Source: an uncultured Dorea sp. (GTDB taxonomy: Bacteria > Bacillota > Clostridia > Lachnospirales > Lachnospiraceae). Taken from it: 26,041 bases of DNA. The position numbers and the translations under genes were made by a program. Of the stretch, positions 7,038 through 15,297 are shown one piece after another (the stretch's first letter is position 1; every line of letters starts with the position of its first letter). The stretch is from assembly GCA_910587575.1 (NCBI GenBank), contig CAJULU010000061.1, forward strand, positions 1-26,041. The letters run 5' to 3'. The notes below the pieces were generated by a model, which saw nothing but the letters and a program-made list of their open reading frames with translations, had not been told where the DNA came from and made no database searches.

Positions 7038-7490
7038 CTATATAAATATACTGACCAGCTTTGTAATGCCAAATGTAAAAATAATCAGCAGTAACGGTAC
7101 TGTTACCACAAAAAAAGTAATCGCGAATTTCCTCAGCTTTTTATTCAGTTTCGCAGTCACCGCGATAAACACACCGACTACAAGCGAAATCACACCGATA
7201 AACAAAGACCACCCTTTGATTCCCACCAAATGCCTGTAAAAGACATTTGCAATGCTGCGCAGAATCCGCTCCATCAAAGGCCCTTTCACCTCTATCTCAT
7301 CTGTTGCTTCCAGATGTTCAAATCCGTCCGTCCAGTTCTTCTCTATACTCTCCTGCAGGGAATCATAGACATCTTCCTGTCTAGCCTTATCTGCCGCATG
7401 TACCGGACTTAAAGGGATCCACGCCATAAGAAGCCAGGCCATGAAAAGGCCTGCCCATCTCCAATATCCCATAAACCATCCTTTCTTCAC
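7038..7490 (-). CDS. Pilin-like (VirB2-like) two-helix secreted membrane protein, third copy
   Basis: Predicted 150 residues from a GTG that overlaps the previous stop (GTGA). An ATG at 7472, preceded by AAAGGA, is an equally good start. A signal peptide (AGLFMAWLLMAWIPLSPVHA) is followed by a hydrophilic segment. Two long hydrophobic helices, GWSLFIGVISLVVGVFIAV and FAITFFVVTVPLLLIIFTFG, are separated by a short basic loop (KLNKKLRK). Signal peptide, two helices and a charged loop is the VirB2 pilin layout. The same layout occurs in the proteins encoded at 19344-19718 and 18534-18947. A role as pilus or channel subunit is inferred. Confidence 0.75.
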   Translation of the reverse strand: MKKGWFMGYWRWAGLFMAWLLMAWIPLSPVHAADKARQEDVYDSLQESIEKNWTDGFEHLEATDEIEVKGPLMERILRSIANVFYRHLVGIKGWSLFIGVISLVVGVFIAVTAKLNKKLRKFAITFFVVTVPLLLIIFTFGITKLVSIFI

Positions 7491-8482
7491 AGAGACCTGA
7501 AAAATTCCTCCATCAGGTCCTCCTTCCCGTCTGCCCCTGCTTCATTTATTTCTGCGCTCCCCTCTTCTTTCTGCGGGGAAGCCGCTTTCAGAAACGGTGC
7601 GAATACGCTCTCCTTCTCCTGCATCCTGTACCAGATAATCCCCGGACTGCACATGCTGAACAGTTCTTCCATCTCCGTAAGAATCTCCTGTTTTGGTTCC
7701 GGGCGCATCATGACTGCCTTTATTACGTTCCCCATCCCGTCCTCTTCCAGGATGCTCTCCATCCGCGCATACACTTCCTGCCTTTCCGCTATGGAAATGA
7801 CTGCAATGGTGTCCTCAGACAATGCATACAGATTCCCCAATTCAAGGGATGCAACCTTCACAGCAAGCTGCCGTACCCTTTCCCCCATCTCTTCGGAGCC
7901 TTTCAGGCGGATTCCCTCCCGGTATTTATCCCACCGAAACCCGCACAGGATCACCTGGTGCCCCTGTTCCTGAATCCTGCCCGCCGTCTGCCTGAAATAC
8001 ATCCTGCCGGGCAGTCCCGTCGCGGCGTCCAGATATCTGTTTAAAACCCGCAGCCTCTCATCCTGTGAGAGCTGTAAGAAAAAGGCCATCAGCTGCCCTA
8101 TCCTCCATACCGACTTATCCGGATTAATTTTTTCTCCCGCCTGGCTCTCTATAATCCATAACCCGGCAGTCCCGCGCCGGCGGACCGAAAGCGTTACTGC
8201 CAGATGGCTGCGAATTCCCTGCCTTTGTGACGTAAAGCAGAAAAACTCTTTTCCGTTATCTTTATATTCCTTTCCGGCGGCCCTCCTTAGGAATTCTGTC
8301 TCATCCGGATCCCGGATCGTTGAGGCCGCCAGCTTCCATCCGTCCTCCTCACTCCGGCCAAGGATTGTATGCTCCCTGCCCGGCAGACAGTCTGACAGAA
8401 AAGCGGCTGCTTCTGTGAAAAACTCCTTTCCGCTGGTATTGTACAGATCCATCAATTCACTATATACCTTCTCCAATGTCAT
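7487..8482 (-). CDS. GAF/degenerate GGDEF-like protein of the transfer operon
   Basis: Predicted 331 residues, soluble. ATG follows GAGGAGA and overlaps the preceding stop (ATGA). Residues about 10-145 look like a GAF-type sensor domain (FFTEAAAFLSDCLPGREHTI … LAVTLSVRRRGTAGLWIIES). Residues about 150-260 start with YLDAATGLPGRMYFRQTAGR, which matches the D-x-x-T-G-L-x-N-R entry of GGDEF domains. Where GGDEF should be, the protein has YALSEDTIAVI (about 218-228), so the catalytic and metal-binding residues are missing. The C-terminus is acidic (GKEDLMEEFF). It is probably not a cyclase and may be a sensor or scaffold. A cytoplasmic role near the T4SS is inferred from its place in the operon. 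Confidence 0.75.
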   Translation of the reverse strand: MTLEKVYSELMDLYNTSGKEFFTEAAAFLSDCLPGREHTILGRSEEDGWKLAASTIRDPDETEFLRRAAGKEYKDNGKEFFCFTSQRQGIRSHLAVTLSVRRRGTAGLWIIESQAGEKINPDKSVWRIGQLMAFFLQLSQDERLRVLNRYLDAATGLPGRMYFRQTAGRIQEQGHQVILCGFRWDKYREGIRLKGSEEMGERVRQLAVKVASLELGNLYALSEDTIAVISIAERQEVYARMESILEEDGMGNVIKAVMMRPEPKQEILTEMEELFSMCSPGIIWYRMQEKESVFAPFLKAASPQKEEGSAEINEAGADGKEDLMEEFFRSL

Positions 8483-9081
8483 TCTTGCGTCTCCTCAATA
8501 TTTGCCACCTGTTGGATCACATCCTCCAGATACTGTATCTTTCTGCCCTTAAATATCCTGTTCAGCAGATAATAGCGCGCCACACGGTATTCCTTTGCCG
8601 TTTCGTCTATAGTCTTCCTTCCGCAGCCGATAGCCAGATATCCATACAGGCTGTGCAGGTAGCCCACATTATAATTTTCCCCGAACCCAAGCTCCGCACT
8701 GGTACGCTCCAGCATCTTGCGGTACGCCTGTAGCTGGAGCTGCTTTCCCTGCTTGTTGACGCACAGCCAGTCATCCAATGCCTCCTCCTGCGCCTGGCAC
8801 ACAGCGATCCGCTGCAGAGCATACCACGCAAGCTCCCTGCGCCCGTTCTCATCAAGCTCAATAGTCTCTCCCGCATACATGAGCTCCGGAAGAAGCTTGA
8901 TACTGCCGTCTTCCCAAAAATACAAATCGCTAAGCTGCATATCTAAAATATCCTGAATCCGAAGCACCGTGTGCAGTTGAAGAAAAAAAGCGGGATAAGC
9001 CCCTGTATTATACATTTTTACATGTTCACTAAGTTTCTCCAGGTCCTTTAAAATCATTTCAATTGACGGCGTTTCTGTCAT
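8479..9081 (-). CDS. Degenerate tyrosine-recombinase-like protein
   Basis: 200 residues from the ATG at 9081, chosen because AAAGGAG lies seven bases upstream. A longer frame extends to 9177 but lacks a site. The sequence follows a tyrosine recombinase catalytic domain in order: VLRIQDILDMQLSDL (Arg41, the position of catalytic Arg I), a strand-loop IKLLPELMYAGETIELDENG, then WLCVNKQGKQLQLQAYRKML, and LHSLYGYLAIGCG (His143). The usual HxxR is HSLY, so Arg II is Tyr146, and the C-terminal YLLNRIF has no clear nucleophile context. It is therefore unlikely to be active and may be a DNA-binding or structural protein. It is embedded in the transfer operon with overlapping neighbours. Confidence 0.75.
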   Translation of the reverse strand: MTETPSIEMILKDLEKLSEHVKMYNTGAYPAFFLQLHTVLRIQDILDMQLSDLYFWEDGSIKLLPELMYAGETIELDENGRRELAWYALQRIAVCQAQEEALDDWLCVNKQGKQLQLQAYRKMLERTSAELGFGENYNVGYLHSLYGYLAIGCGRKTIDETAKEYRVARYYLLNRIFKGRKIQYLEDVIQQVANIEETQE

Positions 9082-9119
9082 ATGACTTGCTCCTTTCGTT
9101 CCACTGCCCTCCAAATTCC

Positions 9120-10784
9120 CTATTGCTGGATAAAAGATATCTGCTCTGTGCCGCTCTCCTGTATCAGGTAGCTGCACGTCCCATCTACCATCTGGGCAAT
9201 AACATCTGCACAGAATATTCCTTCCCCGTCTTCCCTTGTCTGCAGATACAGGCTTACTCCCTCTGCCTCTTTGGCATAGGCTATCTGGATTGCTTCTGCC
9301 CCGGTAACGATCTTCCCCTGATAGGAAACTGCCGGCGGCTCCTGCTGTTCCGGCACAGATGGCTGCCCGTTTTCTGCAATATCCACGCTATATGTCTGTC
9401 CTTCTCCTGCGGCGGCCTGTGGCGCGGAAACCACCTGCTGGTCTTGCACCGGATTGTATGTTTCTGTTGAGACCGGCACCTGCCCCGACCTGCCTGCCGC
9501 TGCTGTCTGTGCTGTCTGTTCCTGTGTTTCATGTCCTTTGTCCGTTTTTTCTGTAGTAATATCCTTCAAATTACGGTCAGCAGTTTTTGTATCTTGTTTT
9601 TTCTCTTGTCTCTCCCTCTTTTTCACTGCCTGATCTGCCGCATGCCCTGCTTCATCTGTACCGGCAGCCTTCATATCCTTTTTGCCGCTTTCTTCCGAAT
9701 AGCGGGAAATCACCGGTATCCCCGTCTCCTTTGACTGGTGCTCGGAATACAGGAAAAATCCAAACAAGATAACAGTTGCAAGAAAGATCAGCGCTATGCC
9801 AAAGGCTATCGCACGAAATGACAGCCTTCTCCTTTCTGCCTTACTAAAGGCGCCTTTTTCTTCTGCGTCCTCCTCTTTTGGCAGCGCCTCAAGAACCCCT
9901 GTCGGGAAATCCTTTTCATCCGCGCTAAAACCAAGCAAATCAGAAATGTCCTCATCAATCATGTCCGCCACCTCGTGCTCTTTTGCACGCGGGATTTCCT
10001 TTTCCTTCGCAGCGGACGGCGCCCTTGGGTAGATCTCCTTTTCCGGCTGCCTGAGAACCTTCAGATTGGGAGGAAGCTCCTGATTCTTCTTAAAAGGCCA
10101 GTGCCGCCTCTTTTTTTCTTTTACTCCTGTTACCTGCCGATACATTTCATCAGAACCAAGCGTATCCTTTACCCTCTCGGAAAAATGCTCAACTAAGTAT
10201 ATATTTTCTATGATTTTTAGAGAATTTGCAACGTAATGATATTTTTTTATAATCTCTTCTTCGTCTTTCGTCTCCTCCACATAGGAAAGGTATCCCTTCA
10301 TACGGTCTTCATCCACGATCTCCAGGGAACGCATGGCGTCTGCCGCCGTGGATATCTGGTAATACTCCCTGCACTCCCGGCGGGTTCTTGGATAAAGGAT
10401 CCTTTCCATGATATTCTCGGCCGTTGCGTCCTCCTCGTACAGCGCATTCAATATGCCCGCCGTATAGAGCACTTTCATGTATGTATTCGCCCGGTGGGAT
10501 TTGCGCAGGGAAATGACGATATTCAGGTTATAATCATCCATCAGCTCTGCCAGTTCCTCTGCTGTATACGGATAGCTGCTCTGCATTGCTTCCTGCAGCA
10601 CCAGGAGGCGGAATTCCGGATGTTCACTTACATACTGCCGGATTCCCTCTTTGCGGTATCTGCTGACGCACACAGTCTCAAACCCTTTTGCGCGGGCCGT
10701 TTCCTGAAGCGCACCGCAGATGTCATCACTGGCCTCACTGGACAGCCCGCATAATATATACAGCTTTTCCATCTGTTCCTGCAT
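9120..10784 (-). CDS. Large single-pass membrane protein with receiver-like N-domain
   Basis: Predicted 554 residues, ATG preceded by GGAGGG. Residues 1-120 (LYILCGLSSEASDDICGALQ … FRLLVLQEAMQ … LNIVISLRKSHRANTYMKVL) look like a receiver or P-loop-less Rossmann fold, similar in feel to the N-domain of CpaE/TadZ proteins. A helical segment and a charged linker (to about 320) precede one membrane helix (FGIALIFLATVILFGFFLYS, about 328-348). Outside is a low-complexity Lys/Glu/Gln/Thr-rich linker and a small beta domain at about 485-554 (TGAEAIQIAYAKEAEGVSLY…). This architecture suggests a link between cytoplasm and cell wall, perhaps a VirB10-like connector. I do not recognise a named family. 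Confidence 0.75.
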   Translation of the reverse strand: MQEQMEKLYILCGLSSEASDDICGALQETARAKGFETVCVSRYRKEGIRQYVSEHPEFRLLVLQEAMQSSYPYTAEELAELMDDYNLNIVISLRKSHRANTYMKVLYTAGILNALYEEDATAENIMERILYPRTRRECREYYQISTAADAMRSLEIVDEDRMKGYLSYVEETKDEEEIIKKYHYVANSLKIIENIYLVEHFSERVKDTLGSDEMYRQVTGVKEKKRRHWPFKKNQELPPNLKVLRQPEKEIYPRAPSAAKEKEIPRAKEHEVADMIDEDISDLLGFSADEKDFPTGVLEALPKEEDAEEKGAFSKAERRRLSFRAIAFGIALIFLATVILFGFFLYSEHQSKETGIPVISRYSEESGKKDMKAAGTDEAGHAADQAVKKRERQEKKQDTKTADRNLKDITTEKTDKGHETQEQTAQTAAAGRSGQVPVSTETYNPVQDQQVVSAPQAAAGEGQTYSVDIAENGQPSVPEQQEPPAVSYQGKIVTGAEAIQIAYAKEAEGVSLYLQTREDGEGIFCADVIAQMVDGTCSYLIQESGTEQISFIQQ

Positions 10785-10796
10785 ACCGGCCCTCCT

Positions 10797-11306
10797 TTAC
10801 TGTTCCATAGTGTCAAGTACCGTACACCTGTCAATCTTCCATCCAGCCTCCTGCACCAGCGATAACTCCACGATCTGCCGGATCCCGAAATTTCCGGAGC
10901 CGGACAGCCTGTACCACACCACCGCAATCGATTCTGCCCTCCCCTGCCCTATGGTACGGAAATAGCAGGTCAGCTCCTTTAATTCTGAAACCATCCGGTT
11001 TGCCGGGAACTCACCATCCTCTCCATCCGACATCGGAACAATGGCTTCATATGCCTCCTGCGTCATATATTCCTCGGCGCCTTCATAAAACATGCGCTCC
11101 GACGTATCGTATGTATATAATACTTCTGCAAATTTACGGACGGTTTCTTCGACAGTGGGCTCATCTTCTTTCCTCTCTTCTGCCTGCACCTCTGTATCAT
11201 CTTCCTGCACCTGCCCACCCGGCATACTGATAAAGAGTGCAGCTGCCATAAATATCAACAGGCTTAGCACGATGATAGACATTAAAACTATCTTTTTTCT
11301 TCTCAT
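10797..11306 (-). CDS. VirB8/TcpC-like NTF2-fold membrane protein
   Basis: Predicted 169 residues. ATG follows AAAGGAAG. A short basic start (MRRKKIVLMS) is followed by one membrane helix (IIVLSLLIFMAAALFIS), an acidic linker (about 33-50), and a roughly 115-residue outer domain. That domain (VEETVRKFAEVLYTYDTSER … YMTQEAYEAIV … AVVWYRLSG … VELSLVQEAGWKIDRCTVLD) has the helix-then-curved-sheet order of NTF2-like domains. VirB8 of Gram-negative T4SS and TcpC/TraM-type proteins of Gram-positive systems have the same plan and stabilise the channel outside the membrane. It sits between the wall hydrolase and the large single-pass protein. Confidence 0.75.
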   Translation of the reverse strand: MRRKKIVLMSIIVLSLLIFMAAALFISMPGGQVQEDDTEVQAEERKEDEPTVEETVRKFAEVLYTYDTSERMFYEGAEEYMTQEAYEAIVPMSDGEDGEFPANRMVSELKELTCYFRTIGQGRAESIAVVWYRLSGSGNFGIRQIVELSLVQEAGWKIDRCTVLDTMEQ

Positions 11307-11322
11307 ATTATCTTCCTTTTAT

Positions 11323-12264
11323 CTATTTTCTTCCGAAACACACGAGCTTCTCCCTGTAATATCCTGACAACACAGAAAACTGACAGCGGTTTCCGCCCGC
11401 ATGAAAAAACTGCCCGTTTCCGGTATACACCCCTACATGTGTAATAAACGTCCCCGCATCATATGTAGCAGTAAAAAAGACCAGATCGCCGGGGCGTGCC
11501 TGGGATTCACTGATATGGGAAACGGCATCATACTGATCCTGCGCCGTCCTTGGCAGGGATATGCCTGCAGACTGATAAAGCTTCTGTGACATGGCGGAAC
11601 AGTCTATCCCCGATTTTGAAGTTCCTCCAAATACATAGGGCACATTTTCATATTCCTTCATTACCGCATACATTGCTTCATAGTTTTCCATGGCGCCGCC
11701 GGCAGAAGACGCATGCATATGAGAACGGACATGTTCTACATATTTCACGTCCCCATAGCTACTCCACCCGGATCTGGCTGCCATCATGCCTGAAAAGCTG
11801 CGGGCCGCTTCTTCCGAATGCTTTCCTCCGTAATGATCGCGGACATAGGTTAAGTAGCCGCCCCCGAAATTATAAGACTGGATGACCGTATCCATATCTA
11901 CCCCTGCCTTTTTTCCAGATTCCGCCAGGGCCGCAAAATACCGTATTCCCTGTTCCAGGCTCACCAACGGGTCTGTGATACTGTTCGGCGCCATGCCCGC
12001 GCTTTCGGAACACTGGAGAATATCAGGATACCTGTCAGAATCCCCTCCCGACTCCTGTGCGATCATGGCAAGCAGGATCTCAACATATTCTCCCACCCCG
12101 TATTTCTGCGCAAATTCCTGCACATACGGCCTCCACCGCTCCACAAGCGGGGATACATTGGCCGTTCCGTACATATTATCATCTCCCGGAAATTCACATC
12201 CTGACAGCTGCAAGATCACCGCCAGCACCAGAAAAAGGGCTATGATATTTTTTCTCTTTCCCAT
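11323..12264 (-). CDS. CwlT-like bifunctional wall hydrolase (lysozyme + NlpC/P60), lipoprotein
   Basis: Predicted 313 residues. A lipoprotein signal (ALFLVLAVILQLSGC, lipobox Cys23) anchors it on the outer face of the membrane. Residues about 37-195 are a lysozyme-like domain with LLAMIAQESGG (catalytic Glu71), QGIRYFAAL and SYNFGGGYLTYV. Residues about 200-313 are an NlpC/P60 (C40) peptidase: YVFGGTSKSGIDCSAM (Cys222), RPGDLVFF, THVGVYTGNG (His276) and FFHAGG. This is the domain pairing of CwlT/Orf14 of Tn916-type elements, the VirB1 counterpart that opens the peptidoglycan for the channel. The ribosome-binding site is weak, so translation probably depends on the upstream gene. Confidence 0.93.
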   Translation of the reverse strand: MGKRKNIIALFLVLAVILQLSGCEFPGDDNMYGTANVSPLVERWRPYVQEFAQKYGVGEYVEILLAMIAQESGGDSDRYPDILQCSESAGMAPNSITDPLVSLEQGIRYFAALAESGKKAGVDMDTVIQSYNFGGGYLTYVRDHYGGKHSEEAARSFSGMMAARSGWSSYGDVKYVEHVRSHMHASSAGGAMENYEAMYAVMKEYENVPYVFGGTSKSGIDCSAMSQKLYQSAGISLPRTAQDQYDAVSHISESQARPGDLVFFTATYDAGTFITHVGVYTGNGQFFHAGGNRCQFSVLSGYYREKLVCFGRK

Positions 12265-12272
12265 ATATTTTT

Positions 12273-15200
12273 TTAGAAAATATCCTTATTCTGCTTCTCA
12301 ATGATGGTGCGTATCTTCTCCCGGATGGATTCTTTTGCAGAATGGTATCTTTCTGTTCCTTTCTCATAATCTGGCTGTAAGCTGAGTTTCTTCATGACCT
12401 CTTCCGTCATATATTCTGTCTGCAGTTCAATGCGTTTTGTACGCTCCTGCCGCTGTGTAAGCTTAATCCCCTGTGTCTCCCTGACCGTTGCCCTGTACTT
12501 TTCCGTCTCAATATTGGCTTTTTTCAGGGCAATCAGCGCCGCGCTGTTACGCAGTTCTCCGGAAGATGTAATGATCTTTTTCAGCGCCTCTGTACTGTCC
12601 CGCTCTATTTCCGCCTGGATCTTCCGGAGGGCCGCTTCGCCTTGCGCCGCAACAGCAGCTGCCTTGTTCGTTGCGTCTGGAATCCTCACTTCAGGTTTTT
12701 CAGGCAGTACCGTCTCCGGTCCGGCATCATGACTGTCCGGTCCGGGCGTACCTGAAGTTGCCGGGAAAACCGGCAAAACATCTGCCCCGCCGTGAGCCGC
12801 TTTAAAATCAGCACTGGCTGCAGCTCTTACCACAGGTTCCCGATAAATGCCGTTATACACCGCATTCCCGTTCCTGGCCACAGCACCGGCAGAGTATGCG
12901 GCAATATCCGCTGCACTTCCGTCTGTATTCGTACCTGCCATTATAGCAGTTCCCACAGCGTTCCTGGCCGCCTTTGTACCTGTCATTGCCGCGACTGCTA
13001 CTCCGTTTCCGGCTGCTGTGCCTCCCAGTGCGCCGGCCGCTGCAGCCATCGCCGCCGTCGATGGCTGCATGAATATGCTCCCGCCTCCTAAAAAGGCCGC
13101 GCCCGCCATGCCGCCGGCCACAGAAGCAGTTCCTTTTACAATTCCCGAAACCGCCCTCTGCCTGTACAGCTTCTTAAGCTGTTCATTGGAAAGTGCATTT
13201 CTAAACTCCGGCTGTTCAAAGTTATTGATATTAGCACGCTTACAGATGATCTCAGACCTTGCATCATCAAAGGCACTTGGCACCGCGCCGCCCTGTCCGC
13301 CCCGGATTGCTTTCGCCTGATTCCGGAGCATATTCATATCCCGCAGCTGTCCTGCAATTTTCTGCTCGGTCTGTGCTGCCCGAAGCGCTGCTTCCGCCCG
13401 TCTCTTTTCCAGTGCCTGTTTCTCCTCAGAGCCTTGTTCATACTCTAGCTTTTCCCTTGCGAATCTCTTTTCTTCGCTCTGGAAATGCGCCTTCTGCGCC
13501 CGCAACCCGTCAATGGTATCCTGTTTCTGTTCCATGGCACGGTCAAGCTCCCTAAGAGCCTCATTCTTCGTAAGCATTTGGTCTGATTCCACGGATGTGC
13601 TGCCTTCACTTTCCATGTCACCGATAAAAGAAGCCCCTGACAGGGAACCTTCCCCGCCATGCGGTTCTTCTTCATTCACAGCAAAGTTTCCTTCGGCCTG
13701 TGCTCCTACGGTATCGTTTCCCTCCCCACCCGCAGGAATTTCCGAAGGTTTGATTCCCGGATGTTCCTTATCTCCCTGTGCCTTGAGGGCTTCCGTTTCA
13801 TCGAATCCGTCCTCCTCCAAAGACCCTGACTCATAATCAGAAATAGCAGTCCCATCATCCATAATTGCCCCATCAAAACGTCCCCCTGCACGTTCCAGGT
13901 CAGAAGAATCCACTTCCTCCAAAAGCCCGCCCTGGTCCGGACGTTTATCTTCATATCTGTCCTGGGAATATCCTTTCAAAGATTCCCCATTCTGGCTGTA
14001 TCCTCCAAGCAGCGACTCCCTCTCCTCTTCATCGCTTTCAGCCAGTTCCTTATGCATTTTGCTTTTCTGCAGGTCGGAATGGATATCGGAAACACGGCCG
14101 AATGCGCTCTTTGCCTTATTTGTAAGCGCGCGGCCAAGCGTTGCAAGCGCCATAACCCCGAATAACCCTCCGCGCTCATTGCTCTGGACGCCAAGCAGGA
14201 CCTTAATGCGGTTCCGTGAGGGAATAATGAGCATACACATGATCATCTGAATGATTGCAATCCCCTTAATCACATCGGCAAGCATTATACTGGCCAGGAG
14301 CGGCACCAGTAAGAGCACTGCATCCAGCACAGGAGTAAGGATATCTGACAATACATTCATCATCCAGTTCCCCAGAAGGTCTCTTTTAGGGGAATGCATC
14401 AGGCACATAATGGGAAATGCCACAAAGCAGATCAGCAGATCAATCGCCAGCGCCACATATAAAACCGCAAAGTAAAGGGTAAGCAGCACCGTTCCCAGAT
14501 ACATCAGGGAATCAATAAACCTCCCTGTCCTTTCCGCATTGATCAAAAACGCCTTCGCCAGAGAAAGCGTCGCACCTCCGGTTATCATCTCCCCTGTGGC
14601 GCTCTTAATGCCGTAAAGCACTACATCCCTGGCATACAGGACAACATCGAAAACATACGGCATAAGCGTCAGCACAGCAAATTTCATTGCCGTGGAATAA
14701 AAGCCTGCCTTCACCTTTTCCCGGCTCTGCGCCGTCTGCCCCGTCCAGGCGCTCTTAGCCAGCAGGTATACAAAGCCAATGCCCAAGAATACAAACGACA
14801 TGCTCCGGATCAATGTGTAGCATATCGAAGCGGTCACGCCATAAGGGTTCCCTGACCTGAGCTCAAAGGCAAATATATTCACGGAATTCGGTTTCCCGCT
14901 CCCCACACGGCCGTAAATAATGTGATCCAACCCTGCCCCAAGATTCTTCTCTATCAGCGAGATCAGGCTGCTTGCCGCATTCCGGATCAGCTCCGAGAGA
15001 TACTTTTCCACCATCCCCGGCTCCCCCGGCTCGATATCCTGCACCTCGTCTGCCGCATCCACGGTGTCTGAATATATCGTTTCATCCGCATTGTCAAGCC
15101 ATGGGGATCTTCCCGAAAAACGGTCTTCGTTCGCCTGGTCAACATCATTATCCAGGCTGTCCTGCCCCGCTGTAAAATCATCCGGAAGTTCCGTGGCATA

Positions 15201-15284
15201 TACTCCCATGCTGCCGGCCATCAGGATCATAAGGAGAACGCATACCGCACATGCCGCTCTCCTGTTTTTCTTTTTATATTTCAT
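12273..15284 (-). CDS. TrbL/VirB6-like polytopic channel protein with long cytoplasmic tail
   Basis: 1003 residues from the ATG at 15284, which has AGAGGGG five bases upstream. An ATG at 15305 overlaps VirB4 but has no site. A signal peptide (CAVCVLLMILMAGSMGVYA) leads to an Asp/Glu-rich segment and a membrane core (about 135-365) with at least five helices, including FVFLGIGFVYLLAKSAW, LYFAVLYVALAIDLLICFVA and LLLVPLLASIMLADV. The rest is a long soluble tail: an acidic linker, a coiled coil (LRELDRAMEQKQDTIDGLRA … KRRAEAALRAAQTEQK), a Gly/Ala-rich stretch and charged helices. Clostridial ICE TrbL/VirB6 proteins share the membrane core plus long variable tail. It forms the inner channel. Confidence 0.85.
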   Translation of the reverse strand: MKYKKKNRRAACAVCVLLMILMAGSMGVYATELPDDFTAGQDSLDNDVDQANEDRFSGRSPWLDNADETIYSDTVDAADEVQDIEPGEPGMVEKYLSELIRNAASSLISLIEKNLGAGLDHIIYGRVGSGKPNSVNIFAFELRSGNPYGVTASICYTLIRSMSFVFLGIGFVYLLAKSAWTGQTAQSREKVKAGFYSTAMKFAVLTLMPYVFDVVLYARDVVLYGIKSATGEMITGGATLSLAKAFLINAERTGRFIDSLMYLGTVLLTLYFAVLYVALAIDLLICFVAFPIMCLMHSPKRDLLGNWMMNVLSDILTPVLDAVLLLVPLLASIMLADVIKGIAIIQMIMCMLIIPSRNRIKVLLGVQSNERGGLFGVMALATLGRALTNKAKSAFGRVSDIHSDLQKSKMHKELAESDEEERESLLGGYSQNGESLKGYSQDRYEDKRPDQGGLLEEVDSSDLERAGGRFDGAIMDDGTAISDYESGSLEEDGFDETEALKAQGDKEHPGIKPSEIPAGGEGNDTVGAQAEGNFAVNEEEPHGGEGSLSGASFIGDMESEGSTSVESDQMLTKNEALRELDRAMEQKQDTIDGLRAQKAHFQSEEKRFAREKLEYEQGSEEKQALEKRRAEAALRAAQTEQKIAGQLRDMNMLRNQAKAIRGGQGGAVPSAFDDARSEIICKRANINNFEQPEFRNALSNEQLKKLYRQRAVSGIVKGTASVAGGMAGAAFLGGGSIFMQPSTAAMAAAAGALGGTAAGNGVAVAAMTGTKAARNAVGTAIMAGTNTDGSAADIAAYSAGAVARNGNAVYNGIYREPVVRAAASADFKAAHGGADVLPVFPATSGTPGPDSHDAGPETVLPEKPEVRIPDATNKAAAVAAQGEAALRKIQAEIERDSTEALKKIITSSGELRNSAALIALKKANIETEKYRATVRETQGIKLTQRQERTKRIELQTEYMTEEVMKKLSLQPDYEKGTERYHSAKESIREKIRTIIEKQNKDIF

Positions 15285-15297
15285 ATTCGCCCCTCTG

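Noticed and set aside
8479..9177. An active integrase for the element
   Set aside because: The recombinase-like protein lacks Arg II and a clear tyrosine nucleophile and is embedded mid-operon, so it is not a credible integrase.
10236..10754. Plus-strand open frame of 172 codons
   Set aside because: It lies fully inside the 554-residue minus-strand gene, has no ribosome-binding site and its product has no recognisable domain. GC-rich codon use of the real gene leaves such frames open.
12847..13320. Plus-strand Ala/Pro-rich frame of 157 codons
   Set aside because: Antisense to the Gly/Ala-rich stretch of the TrbL-like protein; low-complexity composition explains it.
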